Source: Anoplolepis gracilipes (Eukaryota > Arthropoda > Insecta > Hymenoptera > Formicidae). From it: a DNA stretch of 64,000 nt. Below, in pieces: positions 48,555-61,168 of this stretch (its first letter is position 1; every line of letters begins with the position of its first letter). Where the stretch lies: NCBI RefSeq assembly GCF_047496725.1, contig NC_132981.1:8088001-8152000 (forward strand), read 5' to 3'. The notes beneath the pieces were generated by a model that worked only from the letters and a program-made list of their open reading frames with translations, was not told where the DNA came from and did no database searches. Position numbers and translations under genes: made by a program.

Positions 48555-50240
48555 TTCTCGCTCGAGATCCTCCAGCAGGTTCTTAGCCACCTGCTTCCCT
48601 TCTTCTGTAACCGACGTAGAAATTAGGAGAAAAGAGACCGATGAACGGACAGACGGACGAAGTGACGGGCAGAAAAGGGTGGTGGGCTTTACTCGCGTCT
48701 ACTTCCGGTGTAATGAATGGAATCTTAATGGATAGAGCCTTGTTTACGATCCGAGTTTCTTCGATTAATTACCAGCTAGATGAGGGCGCCGGTTAACGCG
48801 GCGGTAATAAACGGCAAAGTTTCCGCAGGCAGGCCAGTCACCTCGCCCATCCTCTGCATCGGCAAGATGGTTAGGAATATCTACGGAAACAGCGTCCGAG
48901 CACAAGTTCTCTCAAAACTTGTCGGCTGAAAATCCTTCAGAATTTCTAACAAATTTTTTTTTCACTACCGCTGTCTCGGTACTACTTGCAAACTCGTCGT
49001 ACAGGCCCCAGGGCGGATATCCAGATGCTACTGGAAGCGGACACAGTAATTCCGACTTTGGCGTGCGAAGTTTCGCAGAGAGATACAGGCTCGCACTTCG
49101 TTTCCTCGATTCTTCATGCTTGTCGTGCCGCACGGGATGCATTGAGAATATTTCGCGTCGGAGAAGATATAATATACGTCTCGTCTCTCTCCAATTTCAA
49201 AATACATAACTCGCTTGGAAGAAAAAATATTCGCGATCTCGTTGCTGTAATTGTAAATGACAAATATGAGACACAGTTTTGTGTCAGAGGTGTCATATCA
49301 AGCAAGTCTTATGATGATCATATCTAAATTATATATACTAAAAATTTTTTACATAAAAGTGTAATTTTCACTAGAGAAAGATTGGGAAAAAGGAAAATAC
49401 GTTTGCGCGTTGTTGTGGGAATGGAACTTTCGATAACGCCGTGAAGTTTGATATGTACAAAATATGTACAAAATATTCGATTATAAAAAATTCGATATAA
49501 ATAAAACGTATCTATACTTAATGCCGATAAAATTATTATTATCATTTGCTTTTCCAAATATTGCCAAATATTTCCAAACATATATGTACGTATTTTTTAA
49601 AGCATGCATGCGAATCGATACTTTCGACCTCCGCACGTTTCTCTTCAACAGAGAAACTCTTTTATAAAATTTTCGTACAACCATCTTAGCGTTGCATCGA
49701 GTCTACGGAGATAAAAGCTTCGCTATATATTTGCAAGCGTTTTTGTTTTTTACAAAGAGCTACATATATATGACACTGGTAAAATTTCGCACCACGGTTA
49801 ACAGAGTTTTCTTCTTGAAAGCAGGAGAACATTTTTTTATAGATGCAAGAATCTAAAAACGTGATCGCGCGCGAGCGATCGTATATCTATCGCATACATA
49901 CATACTGTAAATATATGAACGTTCCAGAAATTAAAAATTTACAAACGAAAAGAACAAGCGTAGCATGTATTTTATGCAATCATTTGTTTATACATTTTTT
50001 TAAACTTGTTTAAAATATAAATGTAACATTATTAATAAATAATCCAATTATAAATCGGCGTTAAAGTTACAGAGAAGTAATTTCATTAAATCCAATACGT
50101 GATACGGTATCGAAATGAAATGTGCCATGTGTATAAAAGCCGAATTGTGAAATTTTACTTTTGCAATCTATTATGAAATAAGCGCGCGTACTGCACACAC
50201 GATAGGATAAAAAAATTATCTCGCGCTTGTTATTCCTCGA
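48552..50240. other. GC patch then AT-rich DNA
   Basis: 48552-49200 is GC-moderate, with frames of 76-113 codons overlapping on both strands. 49210-50240 is AT-rich. No supported gene. Confidence 0.5.
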
Positions 50241-50902
50241 TCGCGAATTTTTGAGAATTAATTCGTTTCCAGCGTCGCGTGTCGCAATATAAACCTCACG
50301 TCGCGCACCCGAGCACCGAGCATTCGGTGCCCTATCGAGCGGTAAATTCGATCCAACGCGACTTTCATATTTATAAGAACACCAAAGTACCAAGTTATAG
50401 AGCGAGATACACGGCGAATGATTTTTCCACGGCTCGCACGTGAACGTCGAGACAAACAATGCATCTCTGTAGCTCCCCGCTCGACGGGGCCCTCCCTCAC
50501 GGCGCCCCTGCGGATCACGAAAACGTTACCAGGTACGAAATTATTGTATGACATACAAAGGATAACGTCGGGTCGATGATAGGCCCTCGCCGCGTCGAAA
50601 GGGTTAGCAGAGCATACTGAAGTGGTTTCCTATTGGTCCGGGGGAACACGGTTGCACCGTGTTTGCAGTGTTCAGAATGGACGGAGACCCTATTGTCCCG
50701 GCGAGCTTGTTTCTATGCAGATGAGATATGCGAGCGCCCGTGGACCGACGCGACGAACGGACGGATGGACGAGACGGGACCAAGTCTCTCTCTTCCCCTT
50801 TACTTCAACTCCCTCGTCGCTATCTTCTCGTTAGTCCTGTCTCTTTCCGTCTTCCTTTCTCACCAGCTGAACCATCCTCTGCTTTTTCCAAAGGAGAATT
50901 CG

Positions 50903-50908
<6 letters not shown>
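50241..50908. other. CpG-rich patch
   Basis: Overlapping frames on both strands (up to 130 codons, minus, 50067-50459). A 7-bp GC hairpin (GCACCGA, loop GCAT, TCGGTGC) sits at 50313-50330. No family recognised. Confidence 0.4.
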
Positions 50909-50939
<31 letters not shown>

Positions 50940-50957
50940 CTCCTTCTGTCTCTCTCT
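50909..50957. repeat. CT-rich microsatellite
   Basis: CT array with CTTT and CCCT variants, continuing as a looser T/C-rich region to about 51100. Confidence 0.93.
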
Positions 50958-52930
50958 GTTATTTCTGCACCTTTACCGTCCTCCTTCTCCAGTCGATAAC
51001 TTTGCCTCACATTTAGTCCTCTCGCACTCCAGTATTCCGCGCCTATTTTCTTTTTTTCTTTCGATTTTCCGTATCTCTCTTTTCTACTTTTGACTACATT
51101 TCTCGTCGGCCCCACTGTCTTTGCCTCCCTCGTCCTGTCGCTCCTGCACATCCTGCTTGACTGGCGTAATATCTTTCTTCCTCTCCGTTCTTCTCTCTTT
51201 GTCGTCCAATCGTTTGTGGCGCATTGCTACCAGCTTACTTCTACGCTCGGTTCTCCCTTTAACGTTCCAACGTTATTCCAGAAGGCTGCTCCTGTTTCTG
51301 CCTTCTGCAGTCGAGTATCGCGGACGCGGAAGGAAGAGAGACGACGAGTAAAAATAACGCGAAAGCGCGCGCGCGCGCGAGACATAAAACGAAGATAAGC
51401 GAGGGGTAGCTCAACTTTTGCGATCTACACTCTTTCCTCTCCGTTGAGTTGAAGAAGAGTGGAAATGCGAGAAAGCATAAGTTCTCGCGACAGTCACTAA
51501 TAAGGAAGCGGAACCCTTGTCATCGATCTCGTTGAATTCTCGGTGGGCTTCCAGCGTGACGAACTGACAAATAAAGCGCAGCAATCATTTTGCATAAAAT
51601 AAAGATGGTTTTGATACTTGAAATTTACGTCAATTTGGATTAATTTTAGATTTAAACAAATTTTATAGACATTTCTTTGAGAGAATATGAAGTATAAATT
51701 AGAAGAAATCGATAAATTTCACGATCCGATTTCTATATTTCTCATCTGTGTTATTTCAGCTTAGATAAAATCCAATTGTTGTGATCTCTGACTATATTTG
51801 ATTAGCTAAAAATTGCTTATTATTGACTGGTCAGAATTTCAACCCCAATTCAATGTTGAACGAAATAGGAATTGTTGCCTTAGGCTATGATAAAGAGATA
51901 GACTGCTGAGCGCCCCTTGCTAGCGCTTGCTAAAACGATGATATGCTTAACTATCATACTGCGGAAAATTATTATGTCAGTAATGAAGACTATGTAATAT
52001 TATTAAATTTATGCTCAAAGAACGAGAAAGACAGAGGAAGGTGAAATATTTCATATAAAAATTAATTAACAATGTTTTTGATTGGACTAATACTTTCTTT
52101 GATATAAAATTAAATATTACAAAATTTTTCAACTACTTAAATATTTTTAAAATTTCATTGAATCGATTTAATTGATATTATTTATAAAATATAAATTATG
52201 CATCCAGTTATTCAAATATTACACACACTTTTAGTTATTTAAATATCACACATATTTTTCATTCTTCAAATATTATTTAAAATTATATGAGAGGTCTTGT
52301 TTACAAATATGTGATAAATATATATAATCACTCTTCAAACTTTTTAAAAATGTTATTGTTTTAGAAAGATGATTATTTTTGATAGTTTTTATTTTGCATC
52401 TATATTTGCACATTTTCATGCTTGTTTTGACGCAGTTGAACGTTCGTAAAATATCTGAATACCCATCAATGATCTTCTCAGCAGAGATCAACTGTGTGGG
52501 TGTCAAATGAAAATATTTCATTGTCGCGGTACTTGATACGTTCTCCTCTATGAATACGTATATTTTTCTCAAATGTCATATAATAGCCATATAAAATCAT
52601 TTTGAATGATAAAAATCTCACTTTTAACAAAATTTCAAAAATTTTTTATTCTATGAATTAAATATGAAAATTGCCAAGAAGTTAAATTTTCATAATTTTT
52701 GCGGCAAAAAGTATTTTATTATAATAAGAAACAATCATTAAATTAAACCAACAAAAAATAGTGATCGAATTACTTTATTTGTGCAACTAACATGAGAAAA
52801 GATCTGGGCCATTATAAAGCTTACAGTAATATTGTGTTCAGTTGATAGTACGTGCAAGTCTTAAACATTTGATGCTGCCCACTGCCCATAAGTTATGGCT
52901 GTATTTCTGTCTACCTTTCACTCTATGTAC
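50958..52930. other. T/C-rich, then AT desert
   Basis: 50958-51345 is pyrimidine-rich on the plus strand and gives several Leu/Ser/Phe-rich frames. (CG)n lies at 51365-51380. 51580-52930 is AT-rich with no feature. Confidence 0.55.
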
Positions 52931-53394
52931 GTAAAACTACATTCGCGTGTAGGCGCCGCATACGCGGAACGATGACAACAATGACAATAGCGGTGACGAT
53001 GAATATGACGGACAGCGAAGAGGGACCGTACAATAGTGAAGTCGTCGCGTTATATTCCTCCGCTGTACTAACATAGCGACTTTCCATCGAAATAATCCGT
53101 CGTTTCGTGCACGGATGTCTACGATATATGGAGGATTTCGCAGCTGCTCATAAAGTGACTTAAGAAAATTATTGTTAATCACGCATTCAGCCACAAGTGT
53201 TTATATATAGATCGCGCTTTTTATTTAATAAAGACAGACAAGAGATAATTTATTTTTGCGCATTTATAATCGTAAATATACAAGACATCGAAAGATGAAT
53301 TAATGGCAAAAATAGCAATAGCAAAAATACATCGTACACTTGACTTTATATATATTTTTTGAAATTTAAAATAATGAAAAAATTATAAATCTAG

Positions 53395-53397
<3 letters not shown>
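52931..53397. other. Small GC patch then AT-rich DNA
   Basis: 52931-53200 is more balanced, with an 85-codon minus frame of unknown type. The rest is AT-rich. Confidence 0.5.

Positions 53398-53448
<51 letters not shown>
53398..53448. repeat. (TA)n microsatellite, 51 bp
   Basis: Pure TA array. Confidence 0.97.
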
Positions 53449-53450
<2 letters not shown>

Positions 53451-54890
53451 CAATTATAATATTTCTGTATTTGAATTTTAATGATACCTGTTTATTGTTA
53501 TATTAATAATGTTATAATCCATTTTAGTGGGAAAATTAATTTTCGCGTTAGTATTAACGTCTTTTTTTGTATTCATATTTTTCGAGGCATTAAGTATATG
53601 GCATATGAAAGTTTCATGATGCATAAAAATCGAGTGATGGCTGAATTCGATGGCAATGTTAAGCCAGCTCGCCCAGAAATAAAGCCACTCGTCAAAATGC
53701 AATAAAAATGTAACGCACCACTTCAGATACTCCGAAATTCACTTGTTATATTTCCCGATAATTTGACGTGCGCGATACCATTCAGTCAATAATATTGGTC
53801 AATAACGTCAATACTCGGTCAATGAACGGCAAATACGGTATAGCTGTTGCTTTTCTGCCAAAATCTACGAACGGACGCGTATAATTTATACGTAATAATA
53901 GCCAACGCAATAAAAATGCGTCAGCCACGTTCATAAAATACATGGGACGTTTATTGAAAGAAAAACAAATATGGTGATGAAGGCGAGCGTTATAAATGAA
54001 ATATCGTATTGTGCGCAAACTGACAGTGGAACTCTCTCGTTTACTATTGCGAGTAAACTGTATGCGCTATCAGAAGTGCAAGCTTCGTTCGATTAAACAA
54101 GAAGCCGATATGCAATGTGTCCGAGATAGAAAATTTTCCAACTGTAAAATACGGAGCTGCACGAAAATCCGTTTTCACGCGATAGGCTTATTCGCCGGAT
54201 ATTCGCCGGATAAAGCCTTTATGATTCGTGTTATTAAAGTTCAACCACGAATTAAAAGTACAGCGATACATGCTATACAATTGTTTCATTAAGCTCGCGA
54301 ATGATAAATATGTGATTTAAATAAATTTTGCTGTAGATATCGTTGTCATAATGTGTAATATGTTATATTGATCCATTAATTAAATCTATAATAGACATCT
54401 TCTTATTACAATTAAGTATTATTATCTTAATTAAAAATAGATATTGTGAATTAGTCTTGTCTTTGTAAGAACTGTAATGAATAAGTAATTATCTTCTTTT
54501 ACTCTCCTATAAAGAAAGTATTGTCAATAGTAATTAGAATATCTAAAGAGAATTGTAGCTTCAATAATGGCAGCTTTGATGTTACAAGAGATAGATGTAT
54601 ATAGAAAGTCTATTTATTGAATCTAATACGTTATTTGTAATAAATATATATTTATTCTGACAAAACAATTATTAAAACTTGATAAATAGAATTATACATA
54701 TATTACGATACATCTTAACATTATAATGATATTTTTTAGCATATATGCAAAACTAAATAATTTTTGTAAAAAATTTTTACTTTAATCTACCAGATATTCT
54801 TGTATAAAAAGAAAATTATCGCATTCTATACATGAAGTAACTTAATTATGTCATTCGTATCGATAAATCGGTAATTGCGAAACTAAACAC
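53449..54890. other. AT-rich non-coding
   Basis: A 98-codon plus frame (53996-54292) lacks any recognisable motif. Otherwise nothing. Confidence 0.55.
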
Positions 54891-56040
54891 GTAACTATCG
54901 CGATGCTCGTTCATGCCCAAGAGTGATCCATTTAACGAGGGAGACAAACTTTATTCTAGGAGCACGGCCGTGGCACCCCTTGGCACAAAGATAGGTATTC
55001 GGTGCCGGCGCTTTTCCGCGACGACGCATCGTGAATGAGGGTGGACGGCAGGTTTCAAATGCAAACTAAGCATTTCGCCGCGGGTCTAATAAATGTAAAC
55101 CGCCATCCTATTGTGATGGAGGTCCATTGAAAAGTTTTGCATGGACCAGCCTAGCCTCCCTTCTCTCCGCTCATGAAAAGCCTCCGGGGACCTGACCGTG
55201 GGCAGCCGTTGTTCACCGTCCCTTGCCAACGACCAGATTTACACGATGTGTACACACGGATATCCCACAAAACTTGACAATTTTCTCGTGCCTCTTCACA
55301 ACTATCTTCGGTTTATCCGCACTATTTGTCTCGCCTTTTGTTTCTCTCTCCACGAGCACTAATATGTAAATTTACATCGATAAATGTTTTTAATGACCAT
55401 CGTAGCAAAGAAATCTGAGTTGAATTTTTCGTTAAACTAATAATTCGCTTAAATTATCGCCATGTACGTTCTCATTTGGACAAGAGCGTTAATCAGTTCC
55501 GACATCACCTACCGCAGAGAGACAACTAACGAGCAACCTCCGAAAACATACCGATCGAAACGCCGTTTAGAGACCTGTTGTGGTAGCAAATTTCTATCCT
55601 TGCTTCCTATCGCACGACCGATCGATGTTCATGAAGGAGACGGCGTTAATGTAAATTCGTATGCATAGCCCGTTTGATCATACACAACGCTGACCCGACT
55701 GGTCGGCACCTCGTTTGCCTTTGGATGCTGACGCATGTGGTCACTTGCATCAGGCAGCGCACGTGCTCATGTCCCTATGTGCCGTCGATATATTTGCACC
55801 TGTACGATACCGCAAATAGATTCTACCGCATAGATGAGACGTACTTAGCGTGTTCTAGTTACCGTTTGATGTAATTAGTGGAGTTATCACTGCCACGTCT
55901 GATTCGATACGCTTACAGAAGAACCGTATTTCTGATACCATCATTGAATCTCTGGAATATCCAGCTATATTCCTTTCTCTCTTTTTGTATCATGTTCTAA
56001 TTGCGATCAATTTCTGCGTGGTATTTATGTAGCGATATCG
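54891..56040. other. GC-moderate non-coding
   Basis: 54891-55310 is a GC patch and 55450-55900 is balanced. Short plus frames (66-68 codons) have no domain or splice support. Confidence 0.45.
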
Positions 56041-57006
56041 ATATGTCCCCCATATGTAATACACTACTCGACAATGATGCATAGCGTGCTGTCAAATCAG
56101 ACCGTTGAGTTGAATTATGGCTATAATCTCATCGAAGATAATTTGTGTCAACTATTGACATATATATTAATAACACTTTAAAAAAATATATAATTTCCTA
56201 ACAGCGTTTTTGTAATGAATCTAGTATTGATTTTAAAAAAATAGAGATTACACACATTTTTCTAGATGATATTTAATATCATTATATCTAATTGATATAT
56301 TATTTCTCCTCTATTTGTAATGATTAAATTTAATTAATCAAAGAATTAACGTCGGAGGAATATGTTGGTTATCAGCTTTTAGTTGTCAAATAAAATCGAA
56401 TTGAAAAACAAAAATACTTGAAAATATATTCTTCATTCTAGATACAAATATGCATAATTAGATATAGATATACATGTAATGAAAAATGTTTAGACAACTT
56501 GATTAAGTATCTTGAGAGATTCTTTTACATTTTTTGTAGCATGTATTGCAACTGTGGAAAACCTCTTTCATGTAAACTTAATTATATCATTACGAATTCC
56601 TTGCGTAAATCGCTATCATCTCTCCGCGTACTTCTCGAAAAACCTGTTCGGGCCGTTAATGTATATCAAGCGCGATTATCTTCGCGGATAAAGAGCGCGC
56701 TACAAAACGAAACATATGATCCTCGGCGAAACTTTCGAACTTCTATCAAGCGTGGAATCTATGAATTGCTGGACCTAAGATTACATTATACGATAGCGCG
56801 GTGGAAAATGCTGCGGGGCGTACGAGAAAAAGACGCGGTTGTATTAGCGAGTGGGTATAACGTATAAGATTAGGGGGATAAGAGTTTAAGGCGTTTTATA
56901 CGACGGCGAACCTGAAACTGTGGAGCGCTCGTAAAATTTTGACAAAGGTCGCGGAAACAACGATGCATTATCGTCGACGACGTGTTGAAGGAGCTCGAGT
57001 AATTTT

Positions 57007-57009
<3 letters not shown>
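56041..57009. other. AT-rich then balanced; one 122-codon frame
   Basis: A plus frame (56499-56867) of 122 codons is basic and not low complexity (it ends DAVVLASGYNV). Its first codon is not ATG, and no splice signals or domain were seen. It is left as unannotated. Confidence 0.35.

Positions 57010-57053
<44 letters not shown>
57010..57053. repeat. (TA)n microsatellite
   Basis: Pure AT/TA array of about 22 units. Confidence 0.97.
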
Positions 57054-57054
<1 letters not shown>

Positions 57055-58211
57055 GTTTTGCATTGTCGCAGGCATCACGCGTGGATTCTGAATTAATCTG
57101 GACAAATTAATCATCGGTCGTGATGGTAATCTTTGCGAAGAGTTCGCGCCGACTCAAATCTCGCGGCATAAAAAATAATTTGATTTTATGGGTACTTAAT
57201 TTGTGGAAAAAAAATGCGAAACCAAGCCAAGGAGGCGCTATAATTTCGACTTTAGGTTTTGCTTTACGAGCGAGAACGTCAAAGGGGGCAGGCTTAAACG
57301 ATCGTAAACACAATTAGTGTCTTCTAGAGAGCTCGCGGCATAACGTATACCCGTTTTCTCGTATTTACAGAAATTTAAAGCCCATAACAGCACGCTTAAT
57401 TTCTTTAATTAAAATTCTGAATGATCCTTCGCATACTGCATGTATGCGCGGCTTTAAAAATAAAATGTACACGCGCCAACTTCGACGACGGGTAGAAGTT
57501 TGTCTCTCGGGGCGAAGAAATATTTCTCGTGAACATTCGGTGTGTCCGTAATTTTTTATGCATGTGTAAGAAATTCCACAAATATTTAACCGTCACTTTA
57601 TAAAAATAACTTTGACTCGTGTACCGTAATCAGCACTTTAAAGAAGACTAGTTGACTGCTCGTGACACATACTAAATATTTCATAAGACACATACATAAA
57701 GTAGAAATTTTGGACTATGAAATATTGCCGTATATATATTATAGAAAGTCACTATAGCATTTATATGCCATATGTTACCTGAGAAAGTTACATCCATTTT
57801 GTTCATATATCTATCTGTACACTTCTCTTTATATAATGAGTTATAAATTTATGCGGTCATATAAAATGTAATGGAAATTTAAATATATATAATATAATTT
57901 CATCTACTCTTTTATATGATTGCAAGAGATTTTAATGTGTAATTATATTGACATACAATTAACTGTTTAAATATATATATCTGTTCATATTAAATTATAT
58001 ACGTCTACTCATATTAAATGCATTTTATATAATAAGTTTATTGTAGTTGACTAAAGCCGTGTAATTGCAATATTGCTCATAACAAATATCAGGAAAATTA
58101 CAATCGATCTATCTTGGGGCGATGAATAACGCTTTGAACGGATATTGCGAGTAATGGCTATATCTAATAACGAAGCAAATTTCGCTTTCCAGCCTGTCTG
58201 CTGGAGTTTAC
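57054..58211. other. AT-rich non-coding
   Basis: Balanced at 57054-57560, then AT-rich. No supported gene. Confidence 0.55.
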
Positions 58212-58395
58212 CTTATCTACTGTCCGACATAGTTCTGCCTGTGAAGCATTACTCTTAGCGATATCGCTCGTAAAACGGAACGCTGTTCTTCTCCCTAAAA
58301 CATACAGCTTATTCTGAAATATTGTACCGGTAAGGTATTCTCCATCTCCACTAACATTCCGCGATAAGAATTTACCGCCGTGTTGCCTGCGTATC
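58212..58395 (-). CDS. Low-confidence candidate exon, minus strand, 184 bp
   Basis: Read on the minus strand, an acceptor (ATCCTTTCCAG) precedes 58395 and a donor (AAG, GTAAAC) follows 58212. The frame between is open and purine-first, and includes GEYLTGTIFQNKLYVLGRR. The peptide is not low complexity, but I recognise no family. The plus strand is also open in part. It would be antisense to the other plus-strand candidates. Confidence 0.15.
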
Positions 58396-58800
58396 CTGGA
58401 AAGGATAGGTTCCGCGTACAAAATATACCCGTCAACCTGTACCAAATTATATCTATCCTCAATACCAACTTTCTCTGTCTACTGGGATTCCTTCGCTCCG
58501 AATGTACGTCAGAGATGTTATACCGAGCTTGCCATGTCGAAAGCGAAATCAACGCTGTTGGAGAAGGGTCTGGATCCTCGAGACGTCGCGCTCCTTCGTA
58601 TGATATGCGTAGGTAGCATCCTGTTACGCTCATCTGACATTCTAATGGAGAATGAATCTTCTCTCTATATCCACGCTTTCCACTTGGTTATTTGGAAAAA
58701 TGGGGAACGCCATATCGAAGATATAAATCCAACAGATCGAATCGCATATATTTCACGAAAGTAATGGTAATTTCTGTGAAACGCGTGCGCTTCCAACGTG
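58396..58800. other. Balanced non-coding
   Basis: Short frames on both strands (76-78 codons plus, 112 codons minus across 58295-58633). None recognised. Confidence 0.4.
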
Positions 58801-58935
58801 GAAAGTAAAATTATTTTTGCGCGTGCAGAGAAAAAGAATTTTTCGACTCTGGCGGCACACATGAATCTTTTAGCACCACGAAATTTATCTGGTAATTACG
58901 TGCGTCGAGTGCATATAGTTAGCATCTTTCCGAGT
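58801..58935 (+). repeat. Diverged local duplication, copy A
   Basis: Shares five collinear blocks with 59226-59370: GAAAGTAA, AATTATTTTT, ATGAATCTTTTA with CACC, GGTAATT, and TAGTTA. The spacing between the second and third blocks is nearly equal (42 and 44 bases), which supports common descent rather than chance. Confidence 0.6.
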
Positions 58936-59225
58936 GAAACGCGCAAACAAAAATTACAAGTCTCCGGCTTGTTAAGTTTTTAAAATGATATTTTTCAGAG
59001 GAAATAAAAATTTTATACTAATTAAGTTTAATTAATAAACGTAAATTAATAGCAAAATTTTTACACATTAGACACTTTTATATATTTACGTGTTTCAAAT
59101 AAGTATATATAAATATTATAAATATTTAATCATTATTTTTTGTAAAAATTTTGAACAATATCAAAACGTCAGCACTCTGAAGATTGAACATAGTTTTAAA
59201 ACAGTTTTAAAATAAACAGAACGTT
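58936..59225. other. AT-rich spacer
   Basis: AT-rich DNA between the two duplicate copies. No feature. Confidence 0.6.
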
Positions 59226-59370
59226 TGAAAGTAACATTGACAAAGAAATTATTTTTAGCCAACGCGACGAAGCACCGAGGCACGAATCCCAGTAGCAGCT
59301 ATGAATCTTTTAACACCGTGCTTTTTCCCGGTAATTGCGCGGTGCTACGGGTAGTTACCTTCATCTTGCG
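59226..59370 (+). repeat. Diverged local duplication, copy B
   Basis: Partner of 58801-58935. The most similar part is 59301-59316 (ATGAATCTTTT, then ACACC). Confidence 0.6.
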
Positions 59371-59426
59371 ACGATAGCCACTTTTCATTTAATTGGTTAG
59401 TTAGGCTTCGCTGTAGACCGTGAACG

Positions 59427-59448
59427 GTGATCTCGAAAAAAAGATCAC
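59427..59448. repeat. 7-bp inverted repeat, A-rich loop
   Basis: GTGATCT and AGATCAC flank an 8-base A-rich loop. Confidence 0.8.
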
Positions 59449-61133
59449 GGCGTTAGATAACCGGCGGTTGGGATAATCTACATTACGGCTTCACAGGTCG
59501 GACGTATTGACAAGAACATCGACTTGTCTGACGAGAGGTTTATGAATTTGAGTTCACTCTTTGTTGGCTTACCAAAGCAGTTTTAGATTGTGATATATCA
59601 TGCAGCTGTCTCGCTGAGATCCGATAGTGGTAACGATTATTAATGACGCCAGCCGATCCTTATGATATCGCTGCATCACTTAGCGACATTTCATATTTGA
59701 TGTATATACATTTTTACACGCATATTTCTATTAAAAATAAATTCTCAATGTTCAATCAACTAGTCTTGTTATAAGATTATTTTTTTTAATATTTATATAT
59801 TATTTAAAATTTTTTCTTTTTTTAAATTATTTTTTTTCAGAAATAAAATGGATAATTCTTTACTGATAATAAATAAATATTAATACAATAATAAATAAAC
59901 ATTAGAATAAACTGTAATGCAAATGACAGTCTTAACTCATGAATATAAATAGATGTATGTATGTACAAGTTCTCAATGAAGCATTAAATATAATCGCGTC
60001 TGAGAGACCACAAGACAATTTATTTTCGTTTACGATTTGTCGGCGCCACGTGTACGGCTCTTTTCAAGAAACCAATCGCCGGGCGGTCTTCATTTGATTT
60101 CAGCCGTCTTATGTTGGTCCGTGTAAACAGCAGATACAATCATGTAGCATCGAGACAACTTTTCCTCATGTACAAAATTGAAAGATCTCGCCCCCTTTTA
60201 GAGTGTGGATACAGCACCATTGAAAGGGAACGGAGAAAAACGATCGGAGGAGACCTGGCTATTACCCGCGTTTCCACGAAGGGATCCTGAACCGCAGGAG
60301 AACGAGAATCTTTTCCCTCTTTCTCTTTATCTTGTCCGTCCTATCTCGCTTTATCACTCTGCGCGATGCATCGAGCTCTTCCTCTTCTCATCCGCGTTAA
60401 AAAGAGGGCATCTCTGGCACCGGGCCCTGTTTTCTCAGGGGGGAGCAATTTGAAAGGCAATTTGTGCGTTCGTAAGAACGATCGCGATTACCGGTAGAGC
60501 GGGACTAATGATGATGGCACGGAGACTCCTTTCCATCCCTCTCTTCAAGTCGTCCTGGACCGTCGAACAAACGACAGAAAGGGAATTTCGCATGTTGCCC
60601 CATTTGCTTTTTACCTTTCCCCTCCTTATCTCGCTTCCTCACGACTGTCCAAATTGTGTCTAGTCGAAAGTATCATAATTCTATATATATGGTCAGCGTG
60701 AATTTCTCTGTAGAAACTCATATCAGCGCGTTTTACGATAAAAATATAAAAAGTAATATAGCGTAGAAAAGAGTAAAAAAAAAAAATAAAAAAAATAATT
60801 ATAGGCTCGTGCGCACTAAACACGCTTTATGCCTTCGTCTTTGATTAATCTTTATGTCGGTGTTATTCACGGGGAAATTAGCCGGTTGACAGATTGACTT
60901 ATGCACACACCTGTTAAGTTATATGCCGCGGTAAATCGCTAATATTCGTTGTGCTAGTTGCGGAAAAACTGGCTCGATCAGTCTTAAGCAAGTTTTAACG
61001 CACGTGTGTACGCACCTGTTCGAGGAGCAATAAACTATGTTTATGCACCTACTAAAATCCTGTTGCAAATTACGCATAATTGCTGCGCACTTATTATTAA
61101 TTGCGTATAAAATTGCTACAAGTACCTGGTATA
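59449..61133. other. Mixed non-coding
   Basis: 59449-59690 is moderate, 59700-60000 is AT-rich, 60020-60640 is a GC patch with an 82-codon plus frame starting at ATG 60205 (no domain), and 60650-61130 is AT-rich with an A-rich run at 60776-60799. Confidence 0.5.
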
Positions 61134-61134
61134 G

Positions 61135-61168
<34 letters not shown>
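61134..61168. repeat. (TA)n then (GA)n compound microsatellite
   Basis: About 8 TA units directly abut about 9 GA units. Confidence 0.95.

Noticed and set aside
57765..57795. Minus-strand CTTTCTCAG joined to GTAACA
   Set aside because: Short pyrimidine tract and a poor donor. The same applies to the minus site near 15670.
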